DNA of 53,367 bases from Candidatus Hydrogenedentota bacterium. GTDB lineage: Bacteria; Hydrogenedentota; Hydrogenedentia; Hydrogenedentales; Hydrogenedentaceae. The stretch lies in NCBI GenBank assembly GCA_026415215.1, contig JAOAHN010000057.1, positions 1 to 53,367 of the forward strand, in the 5' to 3' direction. Positions 8,879-18,204 of the stretch are shown piece by piece. A program made the translations under genes and the position numbers. The notes beneath the pieces were generated by a model. The model had not been told where the DNA came from, made no database searches, and saw nothing but the letters and a program-made list of their open reading frames with translations. Positions within the stretch are counted from its first letter, which is position 1. Each line of letters begins with the position of its first letter.

Positions 8879-10731
8879 CTAAAATCTTTCCTCAAAGTTT
8901 CCAGGATCTCCATGAAAGCATTCTCCACACCTACTTGTTGCGCTTGAGAAGCATCCTTTACTCCTGCATATCTGATTCTTTCACAAGTCTTAAGAGTTCT
9001 CCTTACCTTTTCTACAGTATCTAAGTCATTCACGGCTTTGGATAATGCCTCAGCTATCTCATCAGAAGTCATTCCAAGTGGATTTTCTATACCGAGCACA
9101 TCTGCTATGTATTGTTTCAAAACATTTTCAACTGCCAATATAGTATGCGAAGTTTTCCTTGCTTCTTCATATCTCATTATTGCATTTTTATATGCGTTCT
9201 TCTTTCTAAGTAAAACGGGATTGTTTAACAAAATTTCCCTTCTTTTCCCCATAAAAAACAGCATGGAAGAGAACAATGGTGGTGCTAAAAAAAATATAAT
9301 TTGAAGTCCACCCTTAAATCTCTTTGAAGGTCGCAGTTTAACACCTTCAGTGATTAACGGCAAAAGTTCTGGGTGAACCACATTCAAATTTTGAGTTTCT
9401 AACTTCGGCGTTCCGCCTGCAGTAATCACAGTGTTTCCGGGTGATCGTTTGACTCTAACTTTAAAAGGGGGCGTGTTCATAGTTGCATATTGCCCAAGTC
9501 GGGGATTAAAAAACGAATACTCAATCGAGTTAATCTGAAACTCCCCTTCTTTCATAGGGGAAATTGTGTACTTAAACGACTTCTCTACCGCAGTCCAAGA
9601 ATCACTGCGAACCGAGACAATCTCTGGTCCTGTTACATAACCCCACTCTAACGGTCCCAACTCCGGAGGCTTAATAAACTCGGGATATCCTTCCCCGCTA
9701 ATTGTGAGCGTGAGATACAAAGGCGTCCCTACCTCTACATCGGTAGCAGAGAGGTTAGAGGTAATAGTAAAACTACCCACAGCTCCATAGAAATTTGGCG
9801 GGGGAGTAGGAAGAGGTCTTACTTCTATAGAAATCGGAGGAGTATCCTTTTGAATTGGATAACTTTCTGGCCACCCCCACCCACCGTAATAGTTCAAGGA
9901 AGCGTTCCAAACCCATGATGGTATAGAAAAAGTCCCAACACCTTTTGGACAAATAGGAACCTTTAGTTCTATTACTTTATAGGAATAATTATCAATGACA
10001 TCTGCTTTACTGAACTGCTCCACCTTACCTACAAAGAAGTTGTCGAGTTCGGGAAGATCAGGTAAATTACCTGTAGAGGTCCTTATGTTAAAATCAGGAG
10101 AATCAAAAACCTTTGCTCTTAGTGTGAGATAGATAATCTCTCCTTGATATATAAGTTTTTTCGTAACTTCACTTTCTAATATCAATGCTTTATCGAGTAG
10201 TGATGTTTCAAAATGTGGTTTAACAGGAGAGGATGGGAAACCTCTTCTCTGACTCTGTCTCCTTTGATATTGAGGCGTAGGAACTGACTGCTTAGATGAA
10301 GAAGTATTTTTAGAAACTTTTATTAGCACAGGTTCCGAAACATACTCGTTATTATCTACCTTTACTTTCACACTCAAGCTAAATTCCCCCTCCTTTTCAG
10401 CAATTCCACTATATCTCCATTCTCTCGTGTTTATAATTTGAGTTCTACCCATAATAATCTTAACTTGAGTGCTTGACCCAGAATAAACTGGTTTGGGATC
10501 GATCCTAATCCCATCAACCGGAATAAATTCTAAACCACCTACATCCCCTCCTGTCACGAAAACAGTCACTTCAAATACCTCTCCAACTCCTATTTCAGAC
10601 GGCTCTACAGTGATGGAAATAGGAGAATTAGTAGAGAAAGCCAAAATAGCAGGATAAAACAAAAGCACTTCAAGTAAACTTATCACTTTAACTATCTCAG
10701 TGCTATTTCTAAGTAATTTGTTCCTTCTCAT
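8875..10731 (-). CDS. batD: BatD-family membrane-anchored beta-sandwich protein
   Basis: 618 residues. After an N-terminal signal segment (about 15-35) come several immunoglobulin-like beta-sandwich modules in BatD style (SITVEPSEIGVGEVFEVTV; LSATDVEVGTPLYLTLTISG). A Ser/Gln/Arg-rich linker lies near 143-168. One transmembrane helix sits near 475-495 (IIFFLAPPLFSSMLFFMG), followed by a cytosolic helical tail to residue 618. BatD proteins are periplasmic partners of the BatA/BatB von Willebrand proteins. The gene sits between the BatC-tail protein (28-bp gap) and batE (overlap), the expected order. Family confidence is high from context and architecture; molecular role is not established for the family. 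Confidence 0.85.
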   Translation of the reverse strand: MRRNKLLRNSTEIVKVISLLEVLLFYPAILAFSTNSPISITVEPSEIGVGEVFEVTVFVTGGDVGGLEFIPVDGIRIDPKPVYSGSSTQVKIIMGRTQIINTREWRYSGIAEKEGEFSLSVKVKVDNNEYVSEPVLIKVSKNTSSSKQSVPTPQYQRRQSQRRGFPSSPVKPHFETSLLDKALILESEVTKKLIYQGEIIYLTLRAKVFDSPDFNIRTSTGNLPDLPELDNFFVGKVEQFSKADVIDNYSYKVIELKVPICPKGVGTFSIPSWVWNASLNYYGGWGWPESYPIQKDTPPISIEVRPLPTPPPNFYGAVGSFTITSNLSATDVEVGTPLYLTLTISGEGYPEFIKPPELGPLEWGYVTGPEIVSVRSDSWTAVEKSFKYTISPMKEGEFQINSIEYSFFNPRLGQYATMNTPPFKVRVKRSPGNTVITAGGTPKLETQNLNVVHPELLPLITEGVKLRPSKRFKGGLQIIFFLAPPLFSSMLFFMGKRREILLNNPVLLRKKNAYKNAIMRYEEARKTSHTILAVENVLKQYIADVLGIENPLGMTSDEIAEALSKAVNDLDTVEKVRRTLKTCERIRYAGVKDASQAQQVGVENAFMEILETLRKDFR

Positions 10732-10759
10732 AAACTCAGTAACCCGCCGCTGTAATAAC

Positions 10760-11662
10760 TTACCACCATTTTTCTGGAAGTTCTATTTTTTCTCTTTGAT
10801 TTAACATTTCTTTCTGCTCTCGTTCGTCCACTTCTTCTAAAGATTTCAGTAATAATAGTATCTGCTTATTACTCTGATCCCCTTTCTCATTTTGTTGCTC
10901 CCCTTCATTCTTCTGGTTATCTTTATTACTATTGACATCACTGATATCTTTTTTATCCTCATTTTTATTTTCACTGTTCAGTTCATCTTTCGAACTTTCC
11001 CCGTCTTTGGAATCTTCACCTTCCCTATTTTCAGGATTTTGGCTATCATTTGGGCTTTGTTTGTTCTCATCATTTTTGCTCACAGTTAAAATAACTTGAT
11101 TAATTGCATCATCAAATTCTAAGTTACTATAAAGCAGATAATCACCTATTCCCACCTTGGCTTTGGCTTTCACGACGATAATAGGAGAATCATTATTAAT
11201 AGTTTGGAGATTCGTATCTATCAATACTAACTGAGAATTATAGTCTACATCTATTGGCGTCACAGTAAATCTTGATACATCAGATATAACATAGGTATTC
11301 TCCTCCTTCGCTTCTAATTTTATCACCCTCTTTTCATCAAAAACTTTTACATATCTTTCATTTCTCATCGATTCAGGAAGATAACTTAATACTTCCCCAA
11401 TATCTCCTGAACTTAACTTCTCTCCTTCACTATCTTGAGAATCTATCCGAAGCACAATAACCCTAATAGTGACATCCTTTAAGGTAGAATCTAAACTATC
11501 CGGTGAAGAAGAAGGCTGTAACTGGGTTGGTATCTGGAATTGAGCAAAGCAAGCACTTATCAAAGAAAACAGTTCAATAAATAGAAGAAACGACACAATC
11601 AATACAAAAAAATAGTTTCTCCAAATAAAATTAATTGTTCGTTTTTTGTGTGTCGCCTTCAT
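10760..11662 (-). CDS. Membrane-anchored acidic protein carrying a BatC-like C-terminal tail
   Basis: 300 residues. A transmembrane or signal segment (about 14-40) is followed by a beta-rich region (about 62-195) and a low-complexity Asp/Glu/Asn/Lys segment (about 198-265). The end is a predicted helix (LLLLKSLEEVDEREQKEM) and a basic/aromatic finish, ELPEKWW. In BatC proteins, from memory, a TPR domain is followed by a polar linker and a tail of the type LLxALxxxExxxQxK...W. That tail is here on a separate protein. The gene overlaps the TPR gene upstream by 32 nt in another frame, so co-translation is likely. The beta-rich middle is not recognised. Start is ATG at 11660-11662. It could equally be an unrelated lineage-specific subunit. 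Confidence 0.65.
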   Translation of the reverse strand: MKATHKKRTINFIWRNYFFVLIVSFLLFIELFSLISACFAQFQIPTQLQPSSSPDSLDSTLKDVTIRVIVLRIDSQDSEGEKLSSGDIGEVLSYLPESMRNERYVKVFDEKRVIKLEAKEENTYVISDVSRFTVTPIDVDYNSQLVLIDTNLQTINNDSPIIVVKAKAKVGIGDYLLYSNLEFDDAINQVILTVSKNDENKQSPNDSQNPENREGEDSKDGESSKDELNSENKNEDKKDISDVNSNKDNQKNEGEQQNEKGDQSNKQILLLLKSLEEVDEREQKEMLNQREKIELPEKWW

Positions 11663-12362
11663 TCTTATCGTTATCCTTCAGATGAAGCACATTAGACTTA
11701 TTTGAGTCTATCTCTATTTTTTTACCTGGAATCTCAGTAAATGCATTAACAAAAGTGGATAATACATTCCTATTAGTATCTTCCTTGTTCTCTTTCTCTT
11801 GTTGCTCTTTTCTTTTTTCCTCGCTCATAGACTTCTTAAATTTATACAATGCGTATTCCAAATTTTTCCTCGCCTCCAAAAAATTAGGATCCAGTTCCAG
11901 AGCTTTCCTATAAGATGTAATGGCTTCCTTAAAAAGGTTACTAATGCTAACATCTTTCAAAGAACTCTGATTTGTTTTTTCCAATTCATTTGCTATAACT
12001 AAATCACAATTTCCTTTATTAAAATACGCTCTAATTTTTGTTTCTATTTCACCTAAATATATTGCTGTGTCAAACTGTTTTTTAGCATCAGCCATAGATT
12101 CATACGCTTTATCTAAATCTCCCTTCTCTAAATACTTTTTACCTTCATAATATTTTAGATAACCCAAACCCATAATTATATTTGAATCTTTCGGATTATC
12201 GACCAACACCTTCTCAAAAAGTCTTATCCCCTCATCAAACTTATTTTCCGATACTAACTCCTTTGATTTTTCCCAAACTTGGACGGGAGACTCGGAAAAT
12301 ATCGATCCACTTAAAAAGAGAACAAGTAGTATGAAGATGTTTTTCACTTTGTTTAGATACAT
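11631..12362 (-). CDS. batC: BatC-like TPR protein
   Basis: About 243 residues from ATG 12360-12362. An in-frame TTG two codons earlier is possible but less likely. A signal or anchor segment (about 8-25) precedes tetratricopeptide repeats: VWEKSKELVSENKFDEGIRL, then a repeat at about 65-90, then FKEAITSYRKALELDPNFLEARKNLEYALYKFKK. A highly charged KEEQ-rich C-terminal linker follows. BatC proteins are periplasmic TPR scaffolds between BatB and BatD, and this gene is in exactly that slot. It lacks the usual BatC tail, which appears on the overlapping downstream gene. No catalytic residues are expected. Confidence 0.75.
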   Translation of the reverse strand: MYLNKVKNIFILLVLFLSGSIFSESPVQVWEKSKELVSENKFDEGIRLFEKVLVDNPKDSNIIMGLGYLKYYEGKKYLEKGDLDKAYESMADAKKQFDTAIYLGEIETKIRAYFNKGNCDLVIANELEKTNQSSLKDVSISNLFKEAITSYRKALELDPNFLEARKNLEYALYKFKKSMSEEKRKEQQEKENKEDTNRNVLSTFVNAFTEIPGKKIEIDSNKSNVLHLKDNDKNEGDTQKTNN

Positions 12363-12404
12363 AAACAATAGAAACCTAATATCCTAACCATACTTTCCTT
12401 TTAG

Positions 12405-13463
12405 CTAATCTTCTAAAACTTTTTTAGTACTCTTTTTACTAAAGATTGCATACCAAAGTATAGAATCCATTGCTAACAAAATACAGGCGACTGAAAGTGG
12501 CCAACGATAACGGTTGACTTTTTGAAACCTAATCTCATCTGATTGAAATATTTTTCTTAATTTTTCAAGTTCGTTTAAAATAAATTCGATATCTTTATCA
12601 TCGGGAGTCATTCTCAAATAAAATCCTTGAGATTCAAGTGCAATACCCTTTAATCTTTCCTCATTGAGGCAAGAGCGATGAGTTAGTTTGATATTCGATG
12701 TTCTAACATGTTTTTTCATCCACTCTGGAAAACTAATCTCAGCTCCTTCGGGTGTGCCAACACCTACTACGACTACAGATACATATTTCTTCAAAAATTC
12801 GAGTACATCGTCAGAAGCTGTAGATAAGTCTTCCCCATCTGTAAAAAGGATTAATGCCCTCGAATATTTATCTTCCCCAGATTCTTTAATATCCTCGCTG
12901 AAAACCTTTTTTAACTCTTCTAAAGCACCTGCTAAATTGGTCCCCTCCTTGCTCAACATATCAGTGTTCATAGCGTTGATAACAGTTTTTATATATCCCA
13001 GGTCAAGAGTAAGAGGGCATATAAGTTGAGATTCCCCAGAAAATGCCAGGATCCCAAATCTGTCACCTTGACATCTATCCAACAAAATATTAATCTTTTG
13101 CTTAACCCTTTCTAATCTATTAGGGGGTAAATCTCCTGCCATCATACTCTCCGAAACATCTATTAAGATCATTATATCTCGGGCCACCTTTTGCTGTTTT
13201 ACCCATGCTGAACCCCAATGAGGCTGAGCAATCGCTAATAGAATAAATACAATCAACAAACTACTGAGAACAATAGACAATGTTCTCAAAACTTTTGAAT
13301 ATCCAACAACCAACTTCTCAAAAAGGATTTTGTCGGCGAACAAAAGCTTCTTTTTTTCTCGAGAGTTTTCGTAAATAATTAAAGAAATTACTACAAATGA
13401 TGTCAAAAGCAACACTGAAAGAAGCCATAAAGGCAAATATTTCCACGGAAAAGCAAAATACAT
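12405..13463 (-). CDS. batB: BatB-like von Willebrand factor A membrane protein
   Basis: About 352 residues if started at ATG 13461-13463. The frame is open to a TTG at 13481, but homologues characteristically begin M-x-FAxPW, matching MYFAFPW here. Two N-terminal transmembrane helices are followed by a periplasmic vWA domain with the metal-binding MIDAS motif DVSESM. Next comes the FGILAFSGESQLICPLTLDLGYIK segment and a later TDGEDLS. A C-terminal transmembrane helix lies near the end (WPLSVACILLAMDSILWYAIF). BatA/BatB pairs form metal-dependent interaction platforms controlled by MoxR ATPases. It follows batA by 28 bp. Confidence 0.88.
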   Translation of the reverse strand: MYFAFPWKYLPLWLLSVLLLTSFVVISLIIYENSREKKKLLFADKILFEKLVVGYSKVLRTLSIVLSSLLIVFILLAIAQPHWGSAWVKQQKVARDIMILIDVSESMMAGDLPPNRLERVKQKINILLDRCQGDRFGILAFSGESQLICPLTLDLGYIKTVINAMNTDMLSKEGTNLAGALEELKKVFSEDIKESGEDKYSRALILFTDGEDLSTASDDVLEFLKKYVSVVVVGVGTPEGAEISFPEWMKKHVRTSNIKLTHRSCLNEERLKGIALESQGFYLRMTPDDKDIEFILNELEKLRKIFQSDEIRFQKVNRYRWPLSVACILLAMDSILWYAIFSKKSTKKVLED

Positions 13464-13491
13464 ATATATCACTTTACTCAATCATAACAGA

Positions 13492-14514
13492 CTATGGAAG
13501 TGGATCCCACAAAAACCTCCGTCCATAAATATATGCAAGAGCAAACATAAAACCGATCAATAGAAATGGCATGAAGTTCTCTTTATACTCATAAAAGTCG
13601 CTTATCTCTACTTCTGTTGATTCAAGTTGGCTAATCTCGTCATAGGCTTTCATTATCCCTTCAGTATCTGTAGCTCTGTAATATTTTCCTCCTGTTATCT
13701 CAGCAATTTTTTTTAGCTGTTCCTCGTCTATAGGTTGCCTCATAACAAGTAAGCCCTCTGTAGTCATTGTGTAGCCTGTTTCTTCACTTCCTGCTCCAAT
13801 CGTATAGACCTTTATCCCTCTCTCCTTGGCTATATTAGCTGAATCCATAGGCGTTATTTCTCCCCTGTTATTTATGCCATCCGTTAATAGAATTATTACC
13901 TTACTTTTAGCCTCACTTTGGGAGAGTCTTTGGACAGCTAAACCCAACGCTGAGCCTATAGCTGTGCCATCTTTCTCTTGAGGAGCGAATATAGCTTCGT
14001 CAATAGTCCTCTCAAGGATTTCATAATCAAGTGTCAAGGGGCACCTCGTCCAGGCAATCCCAGCAAACAAAACTAAGCCTATTCTGTCAAGACCAAACCT
14101 ATCTGTTCTACTAATTTTTCTACTCTCAACAAATTTCTTAGCTGCCATTTTGGCTACATATAGTCTATCTCGAGGTCTCCCTCCCATTACATAATCTTGT
14201 TGAGTCATACTCCCAGAAATATCTAAGCAAAGGATAATATCTACAACATTAGCTCGGTCTTTGCTTACCCTTACTCCATATGTAGGCCCAGATATGGCGA
14301 TTACAAACATTGAAATAGCTATAAAATGAAACAGCGGAGGTAGAAATTTTCTCCAATTGAATCTATCAACTCTCAAAATTCTAAGGAAGCTTGTAGAAGA
14401 GTATATTACCGACGCCTTTCTATCGTATCTCAAATGCCATAGAAATAATAAAAATGCGGGTAGAATAAGTATTAATACATATGGATATGTAAGAAAAAAT
14501 CCTTGCCTAACCAT
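13492..14514 (-). CDS. batA: BatA-like von Willebrand factor A membrane protein
   Basis: 340 residues. N-terminal transmembrane helices (about 8-26 and 60-76) flank a short loop. A vWA domain begins near residue 90 with the complete MIDAS motif DISGS (98-102). It continues through RIGLVLFAGIAWTRCPLTLDY and LLTDGINNRGEI. A C-terminal helix (about 312-332) anchors it again. The GRPRDRLYVAK segment after the MIDAS is typical of BatA rather than BatB, which has NRLERVK at that point. It lies between the DUF4381-like gene and batB. It probably acts in a MoxR-regulated membrane complex. The family is linked to oxygen or oxidative-stress tolerance in Bacteroides and Francisella relatives; that role is not shown here. 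Confidence 0.9.
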   Translation of the reverse strand: MVRQGFFLTYPYVLILILPAFLLFLWHLRYDRKASVIYSSTSFLRILRVDRFNWRKFLPPLFHFIAISMFVIAISGPTYGVRVSKDRANVVDIILCLDISGSMTQQDYVMGGRPRDRLYVAKMAAKKFVESRKISRTDRFGLDRIGLVLFAGIAWTRCPLTLDYEILERTIDEAIFAPQEKDGTAIGSALGLAVQRLSQSEAKSKVIILLTDGINNRGEITPMDSANIAKERGIKVYTIGAGSEETGYTMTTEGLLVMRQPIDEEQLKKIAEITGGKYYRATDTEGIMKAYDEISQLESTEVEISDFYEYKENFMPFLLIGFMFALAYIYGRRFLWDPLP

Positions 14515-14549
14515 TTTTGCTAAATAAATTCGACTGTTACAGATTTATT

Positions 14550-15434
14550 TTAGACTTCTTTAGCACCATCCGTAATATCTCTCAATGATGTATTTTCCAC
14601 AAATTCCCAGACTGTCTTAAAACTTTCTTCCATATGATCGACAGTTGGCACAAACTTTGCGAACTTTACTCTGTCACAATGTCTTAAAAAATCAGCTAAC
14701 ACATTTTGATACTGAGAGGGAAAATTTTTATTTCTAATAGCCGTCTCAATAAATTCTTGAGTAGTTAATTCCGGCGCCCTAATGTAAAAGCGGTCTTCTA
14801 TATAATAACGCAGTATCCAACTCAACTGGATGTAATAAGGCTCGTAAAATCCTTGAGAGGGCAAGTCCTTCGCTTTTAACTCTCTTAACCTTCTAAGTGC
14901 TTTTTCCCATGGAAGTTCAACTTTCTCTGCCTTTACTCGAGGGGTATACAGGTACTTAAATAGAAGATAAAAGCCCAATAAACCAGCACATCCTAAGAAA
15001 ATACCCAATAAAACGAATCTCATATAGAAATACCAGGGGTTTCTAATATCAGGCTCGAACAACTGTTCAACGAATTCAATAGAATCTATTTCCTTTTGAG
15101 TAGGTTCGCGAACACTTAAAACGAACGCTGAGGTTTTAATCTCTCTACCATTTTCGTCCTTTACAATAGCTGGGGGTATCAAATAATTACCAGACTTAAC
15201 GGGGTCAATATACCACTGGAGTAAACATCTATCCTCCGACTGTCTTTTCTCTTTCTGCTCTAAAATTACTCCATCCGTCGAGAGATTCCAATCTGGACAA
15301 CTCGGTGTTTTTTTAGATGCTACTTCAACGCTAAATTCACAAGTCTTAAACCATGGTATATCCATGTTCTTCACGCCAACTTTTACCTCTACCTGGGTAA
15401 CTAATAACATCAATATTGAAACGGTCTGAAGCAT
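14550..15434 (-). CDS. DUF4381-like membrane protein of the Bat/MoxR operon
   Basis: 294 residues. A signal segment is followed by an Ig-like domain (about 15-108), a transmembrane helix (about 138-162) and a cytosolic helical domain. That domain contains the hallmark LRYYIEDRFYIRAPELTTQEF and FLRHCDRVKFAKFVP segments seen in DUF4381-type proteins of Bat operons. It sits 35 bp after the batA start side and 12 bp before the DUF58 gene, in the conventional gene order. Function in the family is unknown. Location and topology suggest it couples periplasmic Bat proteins to the cytosolic MoxR/DUF58 pair. Confidence 0.8.
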   Translation of the reverse strand: MLQTVSILMLLVTQVEVKVGVKNMDIPWFKTCEFSVEVASKKTPSCPDWNLSTDGVILEQKEKRQSEDRCLLQWYIDPVKSGNYLIPPAIVKDENGREIKTSAFVLSVREPTQKEIDSIEFVEQLFEPDIRNPWYFYMRFVLLGIFLGCAGLLGFYLLFKYLYTPRVKAEKVELPWEKALRRLRELKAKDLPSQGFYEPYYIQLSWILRYYIEDRFYIRAPELTTQEFIETAIRNKNFPSQYQNVLADFLRHCDRVKFAKFVPTVDHMEESFKTVWEFVENTSLRDITDGAKEV

Positions 15435-15446
15435 TGTCTAAGATCT

Positions 15447-16328
15447 CTACCTATTTACTCTTCTTTCCCTTGCACGGAAAAATTTATAAAGTTCATCAAT
15501 GTATGACCCGTCAGTCCGGATTACTATGAAATCAGCTCCGCACTGAAGAAGAGTTTTCTTCTTTTTTTCTAATTCTTGGTGAATAAATTTCGTAAATTCG
15601 TTTCTCAAATAATTGTCAGATGTATTAATCACCAACTCCTCCCCTGATTCTGAATCTACTACCCTCACTAACCCCACATTAGGAAGTTCCACCTCCCGGG
15701 GGTCAATAATCAGGCAGGCTATTAAATCGTGCTTCCGAGCCATCAGTTTAAAATTTTTCTCAAAATTCTCATCTTGGAAGTCAGAGATTAAGAAGACTAT
15801 TGCTTTTCTATTAAGAATCTTATTAGCAAATTCCAATGCGACACTGATATTAGTCTTTCTACTACGAGGTTCATGATATAAAACTTCTCTAATAACTCTT
15901 AAAGCATACTGTCTTCCCTTACGAGGAGGCAGAAACAGTTCTACTTCATCTGTAAATACAACTAAACCTACCTTATCATTATTCTGAATAGCAGAAAAAG
16001 CAAGCACCGCGCTTATCTCAGCTGAGAGCTCAAGTTTTAACTGTTTCACAGAACCAAATCTTTGCGAACCACTTGCATCAACCATAATCAGTAAAGTTAA
16101 CTCTCGTTCTTCTGTAAGAACTTTTACATGGGGGATACCCGTTCTCGCTGTAACATTCCAGTCAATGTTTCTCACATCATCGCCTGGTACATATTCTCTA
16201 ACCTCCTTAAACTCTACCCCTTGGCCTCTAAACACGCTCTCATATCTCCCCGCCAATAATTCATTAACTAATTTAGAAGTATATATTTGGATCTTCCTGA
16301 CCTTCGTTAACATTTCAGAGGTAAGCAT
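15447..16328 (-). CDS. DUF58-domain (vWA-like) protein
   Basis: 293 residues with no transmembrane segment. The DUF58 signature FKEVREYVPGDDVRNIDWN (about 40-58) is followed by ARTG and LTEERE. It then enters a vWA-like fold with DASGS (84-88) and ends with FLISDFQDENF and a C-terminal FIVIRTDGSY. DUF58 proteins are obligate neighbours of MoxR ATPases and are thought to be their substrate or partner. The ATG follows the moxR stop by 25 bp. Call is firm; biochemical activity is not known. Confidence 0.93.
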   Translation of the reverse strand: MLTSEMLTKVRKIQIYTSKLVNELLAGRYESVFRGQGVEFKEVREYVPGDDVRNIDWNVTARTGIPHVKVLTEERELTLLIMVDASGSQRFGSVKQLKLELSAEISAVLAFSAIQNNDKVGLVVFTDEVELFLPPRKGRQYALRVIREVLYHEPRSRKTNISVALEFANKILNRKAIVFLISDFQDENFEKNFKLMARKHDLIACLIIDPREVELPNVGLVRVVDSESGEELVINTSDNYLRNEFTKFIHQELEKKKKTLLQCGADFIVIRTDGSYIDELYKFFRARERRVNR

Positions 16329-16353
16329 AATAAAACATCCTTATAAAGTAAAC

Positions 16354-17340
16354 TTATGGCACGGGTATGTTATCAAGTATTTTTCTAACGATATCGTCAC
16401 TCGTAACATTCTCAGCTTCTGCCTCATAAGAAACTTTTACTCTATGCCTTAATACATCAGGTGCCATAGTTTTTACATCGTGAGGGAACACATTGCCCTC
16501 TCCCTGAAGGAAAGCAAATGCCTTTGCGGTCTGCTGAAGATATAGAGATGCCCGTGGTGAAGCCCCATATTCTATTAAATGTGATATATTGAGCCCGTAA
16601 GCATCTGGATATCGAGTGGCGTGAACAATGTCCACTATGTAACTTTTTATTTTTTCATCTACATAAATTTGATTAACTACTTCTCTCATTTCCAAAACAT
16701 TCTCCTTAGTTAACACCGGAGATACCTCCGTAGTATGAAGTAAATCCACCTTATCCAATATAAACTTCTCCTCCACTTTACTTGGATAACTTACCCGAAG
16801 CTTTAACATGAACCTATCAACTTGAGCTTCGGGCAAAGGATAGGTTCCCTCTTGCTCAATAGGGTTCTGAGTAGCAAGAACCATAAAAGGCTCTTCTAAC
16901 TTGTATGTATTCTCACCAATAGTCACTTGCCTTTCCTGCATAGCTTCCAATAGTGCACTTTGAACTTTAGCAGGTGCACGATTTACCTCATCAGCCAATA
17001 TAATGTTTCCAAAAATTGGTCCTTTTTTAGTAGTAAATTCCCCTGTTTTAGGGTTATACACAAGCGTGCCAATAAGGTCAGCAGGGAGTAGGTCCGGAGT
17101 AAACTGAATTCTCTTGAACACACAATTAAGAGTCTTAGCAAGTGTATTTACTGCGGTTGTTTTGGCTAAACCTGGGACTCCCTCTATCAACACATGTCCG
17201 TTAGCGAGCAGGCCGATTAGCATCCGTTCAATCATGTACTCCTGGCCTACTATAACTTTGGAAATCTCCTGACGAACCCTAATTATAAGTTCAGCATATT
17301 TTTCTACTTTCGCCCTTATAGCCTGGACACTTAAAGACAT
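16354..17340 (-). CDS. moxR: MoxR-family AAA+ ATPase
   Basis: About 328 residues from ATG 17338-17340. The open frame extends five codons to a TTG, but that stretch contains the GGGAGAG ribosome binding site, so the ATG is preferred. Walker A is GVPGLAKT (54-61) and Walker B is IILADEVNR (about 113-121). Then come sensor-like TQNPIEQEGTYPLPEAQVDRF and a C-terminal lid with YGASPRASLYL. All MoxR hallmarks are present. It likely uses ATP hydrolysis to remodel the vWA proteins encoded downstream (DUF58, BatA, BatB). It is the second gene of the run, 21 bp after the stop of the membrane-protein gene. Confidence 0.95.
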   Translation of the reverse strand: MSLSVQAIRAKVEKYAELIIRVRQEISKVIVGQEYMIERMLIGLLANGHVLIEGVPGLAKTTAVNTLAKTLNCVFKRIQFTPDLLPADLIGTLVYNPKTGEFTTKKGPIFGNIILADEVNRAPAKVQSALLEAMQERQVTIGENTYKLEEPFMVLATQNPIEQEGTYPLPEAQVDRFMLKLRVSYPSKVEEKFILDKVDLLHTTEVSPVLTKENVLEMREVVNQIYVDEKIKSYIVDIVHATRYPDAYGLNISHLIEYGASPRASLYLQQTAKAFAFLQGEGNVFPHDVKTMAPDVLRHRVKVSYEAEAENVTSDDIVRKILDNIPVP

Positions 17341-17361
17341 ACGAAACTCTCCCAAAAATAT

Positions 17362-18204
17362 TTATTGGTTTTGTGTTTTACTTCTTACTTTATTACTTTC
17401 TTTACTCCTGACCAATTTTTCCACTTCTTTCCAATACCAATCCAATTCGCTTTCGGATATTGTTTTTCCCTTGTAACCAACCTCACTTATTGTGGCCTCA
17501 AGTCTATCTATCATATTTTTTATTTCGGGACTATCCCCATCCTTTGAGAGTTTCTGAACTACAGTAAGAAGGGTCTTGAGAAAACCATAGATGTTACCAT
17601 CAAGTCTATATCCTCTCGCACTATGAAGAATCTCGTAAAACTCAATAGAGCTTTCTGAGAGGCTATCAGCTTTTCTTGGGAGAAATCTCCGACCGAGCAA
17701 AATAGTCCCCAAAAGTAACAGAAACAAAAATGAAGTTATAATTCCTACCCAAATAAGACAAGTTTTCCTCCAGTCTCTAACATCCACTGAAACTTTGGGA
17801 AACTCAATATAAGAAGTCGGTATCACTCCTGTATTTTGAGAAATCAGTTCCTTTTCAATATCTGGACTTAGAATTAAGTATGGGAGTCTAAATGGTCCTA
17901 TTTCATAAGCCCCCGGCGCTTCAGAAATAGCCTCTATACTTATTTCTATATTGGTTCTATTTTCAGACTCGTAAGTAGTGATTTCCCTAAAATTTAAACT
18001 TATCGTATTGCCTACTTCATCAATCTTTATAGGATAAAAGCAGTAGGGATACTTATCTTTTCCTATAGATGCAAAAAGGGCTATCCTAAAAGGGTAACCA
18101 GCATATACTCTTGATGGTTCAACTTTAAAAGAAGTCTGATTTATATACTCGTTATCCGTGAGATAAAACAACACCAAACCAATTGAAAATACTGACACAT
18201 ACAT
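17362..18204 (-). CDS. Membrane protein of unknown function, first gene of the Bat/MoxR run
   Basis: 280 residues. An N-terminal hydrophobic segment (about 1-18) and a beta-rich extracytoplasmic domain (about 25-145; FKVEPSRVYAGYPFRIALF resembles BatD/DUF4381 Ig-like modules) precede a transmembrane helix (about 150-172, LIWVGIITSFLFLLLLGTIL). A cytosolic helical tail of about 105 residues ends Lys/Arg-rich. The layout parallels the DUF4381-like protein at 14550 but without its RAPELTTQEF motif. It is the first minus-strand gene of the run and is divergent from 18376. TTAGAAG lies close upstream of the ATG. No convincing -35/-10 pair was found in the 171-bp divergent gap. Confidence 0.65.
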   Translation of the reverse strand: MYVSVFSIGLVLFYLTDNEYINQTSFKVEPSRVYAGYPFRIALFASIGKDKYPYCFYPIKIDEVGNTISLNFREITTYESENRTNIEISIEAISEAPGAYEIGPFRLPYLILSPDIEKELISQNTGVIPTSYIEFPKVSVDVRDWRKTCLIWVGIITSFLFLLLLGTILLGRRFLPRKADSLSESSIEFYEILHSARGYRLDGNIYGFLKTLLTVVQKLSKDGDSPEIKNMIDRLEATISEVGYKGKTISESELDWYWKEVEKLVRSKESNKVRSKTQNQ

